This document shows, piece by piece, positions 58,817 to 64,000 of a stretch of 64,000 nucleotides of DNA (position 1 is its first letter; each line of letters begins with the position of its first letter). Position numbers and translations under genes: made by a program. Source of the DNA: Streptomyces koelreuteriae (GTDB lineage: Bacteria; Actinomycetota; Actinomycetes; Streptomycetales; Streptomycetaceae); contig NZ_CP075896.1 of assembly GCF_018604545.1 (NCBI RefSeq), positions 4,960,001 through 5,024,000 on the forward strand, given 5' to 3'. Under the pieces are notes generated by a model. That model was not told where the DNA came from and made no database searches. It saw only the letters and a list, made by a program, of their open reading frames with translations.

Positions 58817-59854
58817 ATGAACGCCAATCCCGACGTGCGCCACCCCGCCGTTTCCGTGATCATGCCCGTCCTCAATGAGGAACGGCATCTGCGGGGAGCA
58901 GTCCAAGCGATCCTCGCGCAGGAGTACGCCGGCGAGATGGAGGTCGTGATCGCCCTGGGTCCGTCCACGGACCGCACGGACGAGATCGCGGCTCAGCTCG
59001 TCGCGGACGACCCGCGTGTGCACACCGTCCCGAACCCGACCGGTCGCACGCCGGCCGCCCTGAACGCGGCGATCAACGCCTCCCGCCACCCGATCGTCGT
59101 GCGCGTCGACGGGCACGGCATGCTCTCGCCGAACTACATCGCCACCGCCGTACGGCTCCTTCAGGAGACCGGCGCGCAGAACGTCGGCGGCGTCATGCAC
59201 GCCGAGGGCGAGAACGACTGGGAGCACGCAGTCGCCGCCGCGATGACCTCGAAGATAGGGGTCGGCAACGCCGCCTTCCACACCGGCGGCGAGGCCCAGC
59301 AGGCCGACACCGTCTACCTCGGCGTCTTCCGGCGCGAGGCGCTGGAGCAGCAGGGCGGCTACAACGTGGAGTTCATCCGCGCCCAGGACTGGGAGCTGAA
59401 CTTCCGCATCCGTGAGGCCGGCGGGCTGATCTGGTTCTCGCCCGAGCTGCGGGTGTCGTACCGGCCGCGGCCGAGCGTGAAGGCCCTCGCCAAGCAGTAC
59501 AAGGACTACGGCCGCTGGCGGCATGTCGTCGCCCGCTACCACGAGGGTTCGATCAACCTGCGCTATCTCGCCCCGCCGACCGCCGTGTGCGCGATCGCGG
59601 CCGGGACCCTGGTGGGCGCGCTGCTGACGCCGTGGGGCTTCGTGGTGCCCGGCGGCTATCTCGCGGCGATCCTCGCCGGTTCGGTCCCGGCGGGCAAGGG
59701 GCTGCCGCTGAAGGCGCGGCTGCAGATCCCCGTGGCGCTGGCCACCATGCACATGTCGTGGGGCTGGGGCTTTCTGACCAGTCCGCGGGCGCTGGCCCGC
59801 AAGGTGATCGCGAGCCGGCGGCCTGCCGTGCGTGCGGACGCTTCCGCGAGCTGA
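58817..59854 (+). CDS. Family 2 glycosyltransferase, membrane-associated
   Basis: A 345-residue GT-A glycosyltransferase. SVIMPVLNEERHLRGAV opens the fold, VVIALGPSTDRTDEI and a VRVDGHGML acidic motif bind nucleotide-sugar, and RAQDWELNFRIREAGG carries the catalytic acid and acceptor motif. Two to three C-terminal hydrophobic helices (AVCAIAAGTLVGALLTPWGF, GGYLAAILAGSVP) suggest membrane attachment, as in succinoglycan/ExoA-like enzymes. Surrounded by LCP genes, it likely builds a wall glycopolymer. TAACGT nine bases before the ATG may be the -10. Confidence 0.9.
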   Translation: MNANPDVRHPAVSVIMPVLNEERHLRGAVQAILAQEYAGEMEVVIALGPSTDRTDEIAAQLVADDPRVHTVPNPTGRTPAALNAAINASRHPIVVRVDGHGMLSPNYIATAVRLLQETGAQNVGGVMHAEGENDWEHAVAAAMTSKIGVGNAAFHTGGEAQQADTVYLGVFRREALEQQGGYNVEFIRAQDWELNFRIREAGGLIWFSPELRVSYRPRPSVKALAKQYKDYGRWRHVVARYHEGSINLRYLAPPTAVCAIAAGTLVGALLTPWGFVVPGGYLAAILAGSVPAGKGLPLKARLQIPVALATMHMSWGWGFLTSPRALARKVIASRRPAVRADASAS

Positions 59855-59872
59855 ATCACCGGCGTATCGGCG

Positions 59873-59904
59873 CGGGCCCTTTCCCTCGGCGGGGAAAGGG
59901 CCCG
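59873..59904. terminator. Bidirectional terminator between glycosyltransferase and LCP 3
   Basis: CGGGCCCTTTCCC (59873-59885) pairs with 59892-59904 over 13 bp, with a 6-base loop, between convergent stops. Confidence 0.85.
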
Positions 59905-59911
59905 TCGCCGT

Positions 59912-61855
59912 TCAGTCCCAGACGAACGCCGGGCTCACGTGCATACAGGCCTTGTCGTCGGCGCCGTTGAGCGCCTCGGCCGACTTCGGGGTCTTGTCGT
60001 TCTCCTCGGGCGCCTTGTAGTCCGCGCCCTCCCGCCAGTCGGCGCCCACGACGAGGGTGATGCCGGAGACGTCGGTGGAGCGCTGCACCGAACTCAGCGG
60101 GACGCCCAGGGCCTTGGCGAGACGCTGGGCGTCGCCCTCCAGGTCGGCGCTCGGGTAGCGGACGACGGTCCGCTCCTCGCTCCATGAGCCGGTGGTGTCG
60201 GCGACGGCCTGGGCGAAGCCCTCCTCCTTCAGCAGCCCGGCCACCGTGCCGGCGCGTCCCCGGGCCGCGGCCAGGGTGTCGGTGCGGGTGCCGTTGCGGA
60301 CCTGGACGGCGATCTCGTCGTCGGCCGCGGCCGGGTCGGTGGAGCCCTGCTCGGCGGCCGGCTTCCTCGCCTTGTCCTTGCCGTCCAGGGCGATGTCCTC
60401 CCGCACCAGCCGGAACAGCTGCTCGGCGTCCTCCGTCGGTTCGACGCGGGCGCCGACGTAGCGGTTGGGCATCGTGGTCATGGTGATGCGCTTCGGCTCC
60501 ACCTTGCGCAGCTCGTCGCTGAGGTCGTAGAGCTTCTTGACGGTGTCCAGGCCCGGGTCGACCGTCATGGCCCGGGTGGCCTCCTCGGCCAGTCTGCGGA
60601 GCTTGTTCGGGCTGCTCAGGGTCATGTTGTCGCGCAGCTGGCGGACCATCGCGTTCATGTACATGTGCTGGGCCTTGGCGCGGGCGAGGTCGCTGCCGTC
60701 CTCGAAGCCGTAGCGGGTGCGCAGCCACTGCAGGGCCTGCTCGCCCTGGATGTACGAGGTGCCCTTCTCCAGTTTCAGGCCCGAGCCCTTGCCGTCGGAG
60801 GTGCGGGAGTGGATGTTGGCGTCGACGCACACGGGGACGCCCCCGACGGCGTCGGCCATCGACACCACGCCGGCGAAGTCGACCATGATGAAGTGGTCGA
60901 TGTGGATGCCGGTGAGCTCCTGCCAGGTGGCCACGGCGCAGCCCGGACCGCCGTGTCCGAGGCTCTGGTTGGTCATCGTCCGCCCCTGGGTCGCCTCGTA
61001 CACCTTCCCGTCGTCCGGGTCGGTGCACTTCGGGATCTTCACCAGGGTGTCGCGGGGCATGCTGATGACCGACATGTTGGTGCGGTCGGCGGACAGGTGC
61101 AGCAGCATCTGGACGTCGGCGAGGGGCGTGGCGCCGAACGTCTCGCGGGCGCCGCCGAGTTTCTGGTTCTCCTTGCTGTCCCGCGCGTCGGAGCCGATGA
61201 GCAGGATGTTCAGCGGGGTCTGCCCGGCGGCGTTGGGCGTCGGAGCGGCGACCTTGCTGTCGCCGAGGTTGAGGGCGTCCTTCTTGATGTTGCCGTTCAG
61301 ATGCCGGTAGTAGAGGTAACCGGCCCCGGCCGTCCCGAGTATCAGCACGGCCAGCAGCAGAGCGGACCACTTCAGCAGCCGCCGCCTGCGGGGAGCCGGA
61401 CCGCCACGCGTCCGACCACCGGCCCCACCGTCGCCGCCGGCGGCATCGTCGCGGCCGGGTGAGTCCGGGGCTGTTGTCGACGGCGGGCTGTCGGGGCCGG
61501 GCGTGCTCGTGCTCGTGGTCGACGGACCTTCTGCGTCGGGCTTGCTCGCGCTCGGCAGGCTTTCGGCGTCGGGCGTGCTCGCGCTCCCGGTCGGCAGGCT
61601 TTCGGCGTCGGGCGTGCTCGCGCTCCCGGTCGGCAGACGCTCGGCGTCGGGCGTACTCGCGCTCGGCAGGCCTTCTGCGTCGGGAGGGCTCGCGCTGGGC
61701 AGGCCCTCGGCGTCCGGCGTGCCCGCGTCTCCCGCCGACGCGTCTTCGTCGCCGTCGGACGGCCGGCCGCTCGGCGTCGGCCGCTCCTCGTCCGGGTCCG
61801 GTTCGTGGCGGACGTTCTGCCGCTTACCGTCCTCCCGCACACCGCTCTGCGTCAC
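59912..61855 (-). CDS. LCP family protein 3 with repeat-containing N-terminus
   Basis: A 647-residue protein from the GTG at 61855 (AGAGGA eight bases upstream); an ATG at 61885 would add 10 residues. The cytoplasmic N-terminus holds tandem units such as PDAESLPTGSAST and PDAEGLPSAST. A transmembrane helix (WSALLLAVLILGTAGAGYLY), LCP domain (NILLIGSDARD, SMPRDTLVKIP, EQALQWLRTRYGFEDG) and LytR_C domain (IAVQVRNGTRTDTLAAARG) follow. A C-terminal tail contains ALNGADDKACMHV, also seen in the truncated LCP gene at the window edge. Confidence 0.9.
   Translation of the reverse strand: MTQSGVREDGKRQNVRHEPDPDEERPTPSGRPSDGDEDASAGDAGTPDAEGLPSASPPDAEGLPSASTPDAERLPTGSASTPDAESLPTGSASTPDAESLPSASKPDAEGPSTTSTSTPGPDSPPSTTAPDSPGRDDAAGGDGGAGGRTRGGPAPRRRRLLKWSALLLAVLILGTAGAGYLYYRHLNGNIKKDALNLGDSKVAAPTPNAAGQTPLNILLIGSDARDSKENQKLGGARETFGATPLADVQMLLHLSADRTNMSVISMPRDTLVKIPKCTDPDDGKVYEATQGRTMTNQSLGHGGPGCAVATWQELTGIHIDHFIMVDFAGVVSMADAVGGVPVCVDANIHSRTSDGKGSGLKLEKGTSYIQGEQALQWLRTRYGFEDGSDLARAKAQHMYMNAMVRQLRDNMTLSSPNKLRRLAEEATRAMTVDPGLDTVKKLYDLSDELRKVEPKRITMTTMPNRYVGARVEPTEDAEQLFRLVREDIALDGKDKARKPAAEQGSTDPAAADDEIAVQVRNGTRTDTLAAARGRAGTVAGLLKEEGFAQAVADTTGSWSEERTVVRYPSADLEGDAQRLAKALGVPLSSVQRSTDVSGITLVVGADWREGADYKAPEENDKTPKSAEALNGADDKACMHVSPAFVWD
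61554..61631 (-). repeat. Two identical 39-bp coding repeats in LCP 3
   Basis: 61554-61592 and 61593-61631 are identical 39-bp units (13 codons). Shorter 33-bp relatives lie on both sides (about 61632-61664 and beyond), covering roughly 61540-61725 in all. Expansion or contraction in multiples of three would keep the frame. Confidence 0.8.
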
Positions 61856-61947
61856 TTCCCCGGTCCTCTCCGCCCCCCGGCGCATGCAGCAGGCCCGCCC
61901 TGCCTCCTGTTAGACGCACGACGGGCCTGTCAGTTGCCCTCAACGGG

Positions 61948-63714
61948 TCAACTCGCGCACTTCACCTTGTCGGCGGTGGACTTCTCCACGTCCGCCGCCT
62001 CGACCGGGGCGTTGAGCTTCACGCCGGCGCCCTTGAAGTCCTTGCCGAGGGTCAGGGTCATCGCGGGCACGCCCTGCGAGTTGTTCACACTCTCGCCGGG
62101 CTTCAGCGCGGACCCGGACAGCCCCATGATGTCGGCGAGCCGACGCGCCTGGTCGGCTTGGTCGGGGCCGTACTCGAGGGTCGTCTTCGCCAGCTCGGCG
62201 GGCGCGTTGCCGGCGTTCTCCGACTTGGTGACGCCCTCCTCGACCTGGAGGTACTGGAGGGTCTTCTGCGCGCTGCCGGCGACGGCACCGCCGTTCATGA
62301 TCCGCACCCGCACCTCGGAGGCCGCGGCCTTGGTGCCCTTCAGCCGGGCGGCCTGGGCGTCCTTCTCCTTCTTCTCCTGCTGCTTGACCTCGGTGAAGGA
62401 GACGTCGTTCTCGATCATGTCGAACACCTGCGGGGCCTTGGACTCGTCGAGGACGACCGTGGCCTTCACCTTCTCCGCCGGGTTGTCCACCACCGGCACC
62501 GTCGTGAAGCTGATGTTCTTCGTCGGCACCTTCTTCAGCTCCAGGGCGACGTCCTTGAGCGTGCTGACCCTGCCGATCGCCTCGTCCACCGTCAGCGCCT
62601 TCGTCGCGGCCTCGGCCAGGTTCAGCAGCTTGGACGGGCTCGTGAGGGTGTCGCTGGAGGACATCTTGCGCATCAGTGAGCCCAGGAACTGCTGCTGCAC
62701 CTTGATCCGGTCGAGGTCACCGCTGTTGCCGAAGCTCTTGCGCGTACGGACGAACGCGAGGGCCTGCTCGCCCTCGACCGTCGACTCGCCCGCGGGCAGG
62801 ACGAGTTTGGACTCCTTGTCGTTGACCGGCTTCTCCACACACACGTCGACCCCGTCCACCGCCGTGGTCAGCGTCTTCACCGCGTTGAAGTCGGCCATCA
62901 TGAAGTGGTCGACGGTGATGCCGGTGTTCTCCTTCACCGTGCGCATCGTGCAGCCGGGGTCGCGATCGCCCTCCCCGAGGCTCCGGTTGAAGCGGGCACC
63001 CCGGATGCCGGGGACGACCTTCTTCGAGCCGTCCTCCAGTGTCGTCGGGCAGTCGGGGATGTTCACGATCAGGTCGCGCGGGATGCTCAGCGCGGTCGCG
63101 TTGGAGCGGTCCTTCGCGACGTGCAGCAGGATCGTGGTGTCGGCGTGCCCGGAGCTGCCCTTGTCGCCGTAGCCCTCGTTGCCCTCGCCGGTGCGCTTGT
63201 CCGTGCCGATGATGAGGACGCTGAAGGCCTCGTCCTTGCTGAAGTTGCTGGCGCCCGCGTTGCCGACGTCGGTCGTCGAGACGTTGCCCTCCAGATGCTG
63301 GAGGTAGAGGTAGCCCGCCGCACTGACCCCGACCAGCACGAACGCCATCGTGCCGCCGGTCCACAGCAGGACCTTCTTCGCCTTGCCCGGCTTCTGCTGC
63401 ACCGGCCGGCGCCCACCGCGGCGCCCCGGCGGCGGCTCCTCGGGAGCACCGCGCCGCCTGCGCTGCGGCGGCACCTCGGTGCGGGTCGCGCCCTCACGAG
63501 GAGCGCCCTGACGGGGAGCGCTCTCACGGGAAGCACCCCCGCGCGGAGCGGCCGAACGTGCGGGTGTCGAACGTGTGGTGGCGTTACGGGGAGCCGTCCG
63601 CGATTGCGCTCCGGATGGATTCAGTCGCAGTTCGTATTCGCCGGTGTTCGGATTGAGTACCCACTGGTCTGCGGGGTCCATCTGTTCCCCCCGCCCACGG
63701 CGTTGCGCGTCCAC
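61948..63714 (-). CDS. LCP family protein 4 with LytR_C domain
   Basis: A 588-residue protein from the GTG at 63714, with GGAGGA about 11 bases upstream. The start is followed by ADQWVLNPNTGEYELRL, which is conserved in this subgroup; an ATG at 63681 is possible. A basic, Arg/Pro-rich cytoplasmic region precedes a transmembrane helix (TMAFVLVGVSAAGYLYLQ). The LCP domain has SVLIIGTDKRTGEG, SIPRDLIVNIPDC and EQALAFVRTRKSFG, and the LytR_C domain starts VRVRIMNGGAVAG. Same orientation as LCP 3, whose start lies 93 bp beyond its stop. Confidence 0.92.
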   Translation of the reverse strand: MDAQRRGRGEQMDPADQWVLNPNTGEYELRLNPSGAQSRTAPRNATTRSTPARSAAPRGGASRESAPRQGAPREGATRTEVPPQRRRRGAPEEPPPGRRGGRRPVQQKPGKAKKVLLWTGGTMAFVLVGVSAAGYLYLQHLEGNVSTTDVGNAGASNFSKDEAFSVLIIGTDKRTGEGNEGYGDKGSSGHADTTILLHVAKDRSNATALSIPRDLIVNIPDCPTTLEDGSKKVVPGIRGARFNRSLGEGDRDPGCTMRTVKENTGITVDHFMMADFNAVKTLTTAVDGVDVCVEKPVNDKESKLVLPAGESTVEGEQALAFVRTRKSFGNSGDLDRIKVQQQFLGSLMRKMSSSDTLTSPSKLLNLAEAATKALTVDEAIGRVSTLKDVALELKKVPTKNISFTTVPVVDNPAEKVKATVVLDESKAPQVFDMIENDVSFTEVKQQEKKEKDAQAARLKGTKAAASEVRVRIMNGGAVAGSAQKTLQYLQVEEGVTKSENAGNAPAELAKTTLEYGPDQADQARRLADIMGLSGSALKPGESVNNSQGVPAMTLTLGKDFKGAGVKLNAPVEAADVEKSTADKVKCAS

Positions 63715-63900
63715 GGTTGTCCGATTCCTCCGTCGGGGCACGCGGCGCCTTCTCCCCCCGGAAGGCGCGCGGGTACTTGGTCATCACAGAAGCACTGGAT
63801 CGCTCACACTATCCGCCCAGTTGAACGCCGGTGTGCGCTGAATGACAAATTCGACGTCCCTACATTTGGGCAATCCAGCCCAATTCCATTCTGTGAATCT

Positions 63901-64000
63901 CTACCAGCGGTAGGGCGCGTACACGTTCATGCACTTACCGGCGTCCGAGCCGTTGAGCGCGTCCGCGTCACCGGGGAGGTCTCCGGCCTTCGGGGCCGGC
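63901..64000 (-). CDS. C-terminus of a fifth LCP protein (truncated by window end)
   Basis: Reading leftward from 64000, the last 32 codons end in ADALNGSDAGKCMNVYAPYRW and stop at 63901-63903. The NGSDAGKCMNV segment closely matches NGADDKACMHV at the end of LCP 3, so this is almost surely another LCP gene of the same subgroup. The rest lies outside the window. Confidence 0.75.
   Translation of the reverse strand, partial: PAPKAGDLPGDADALNGSDAGKCMNVYAPYRW

Noticed and set aside
61540..61725. CRISPR-like tandem units
   Set aside because: Units are adjacent with no spacers, lie in frame inside an LCP gene and encode a repetitive tail. No cas genes are present.
1..63999. In-frame TTA codons (bldA targets) within the window
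   Set aside because: I noticed none in the coding stretches I checked, but I did not scan every codon, so I make no claim about bldA dependence of these genes.
1..64000. Search for a mobile element, prophage, plasmid or anti-phage system
   Set aside because: No transposase, integrase, direct-repeat-bounded tRNA insertion at bldA, or defence gene is seen; gene order and codon use are uniform and typical of the Streptomyces core.

Overview
The window reads as chromosomal DNA of a Streptomyces species. GC content is very high, third codon positions are almost all G or C, and GTG and TTG starts are common. Gene content and order match, from memory, the S. coelicolor core region running from the rpfA-eno neighbourhood through bldA and the hut genes to an LCP cell-wall cluster. 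There is no insertion sequence, prophage, CRISPR array or plasmid backbone. It is a stable housekeeping and developmental region, so most of the novelty lies in regulatory DNA, one degenerate enzyme and some local arrangements.

Layout. 1-4.6 kb: end of mazG, a cytochrome P450, and two secreted resuscitation-promoting muralytic enzymes. The second (rpfA) sits behind a clear c-di-AMP (ydaO-type) riboswitch. 4.8-11.6 kb: eno, a DivIC/FtsB-like division protein, DUF501, an exopolyphosphatase-family gene, ndh (with a near-perfect Rex operator upstream) and a cyclopropane-fatty-acid-synthase-like methyltransferase. 11.6-21 kb: a MacB/FtsX-type ABC exporter pair, the tRNA-Leu(UAA) gene bldA, pobA, a Bax-inhibitor-1 membrane protein, small conserved genes and a thiolase. 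21-29.4 kb: an SGNH esterase, cystathionine beta-synthase, an MmyB-like regulator divergent from an SDR, an RpiR regulator, a His-rich membrane protein and a PLP decarboxylase.

29.4-35.3 kb is the histidine utilisation operon: hutU, an M20 amidohydrolase, hutF, hutI and a small membrane protein, mostly with overlapping stops and starts. With no hutG present, the M20 enzyme probably performs the last step. 35.4-37.8 kb holds a SigB/F-type sigma factor with its antagonist and anti-sigma kinase (the sigI-arsI-prsI set). 38-44.6 kb holds two surface proteins (one with an LPQTG anchor), a POT peptide transporter, an OmpR-type two-component system and a GtrA protein. 44.7-51.7 kb holds purK-purE, a membrane dipeptidase, an old yellow enzyme with its divergent MerR regulator, a second dipeptidase homologue that has lost its metal ligands, two tandem VOC proteins and a CGNR zinc-finger protein. 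51.8-64 kb holds UDP-glucose dehydrogenase, an acyl-CoA dehydrogenase, a Cys/Met-rich copper-storage-type protein, a thioesterase, a family 2 glycosyltransferase and four LytR-CpsA-Psr proteins, plus the C-terminus of a fifth. These last genes fit attachment of glycopolymers to peptidoglycan.

Most convergent gene pairs are separated by long perfect hairpins. Many divergent promoters carry symmetric operator-like sequences, and about nine genes look leaderless (a -10 hexamer six or seven bases before the start codon).
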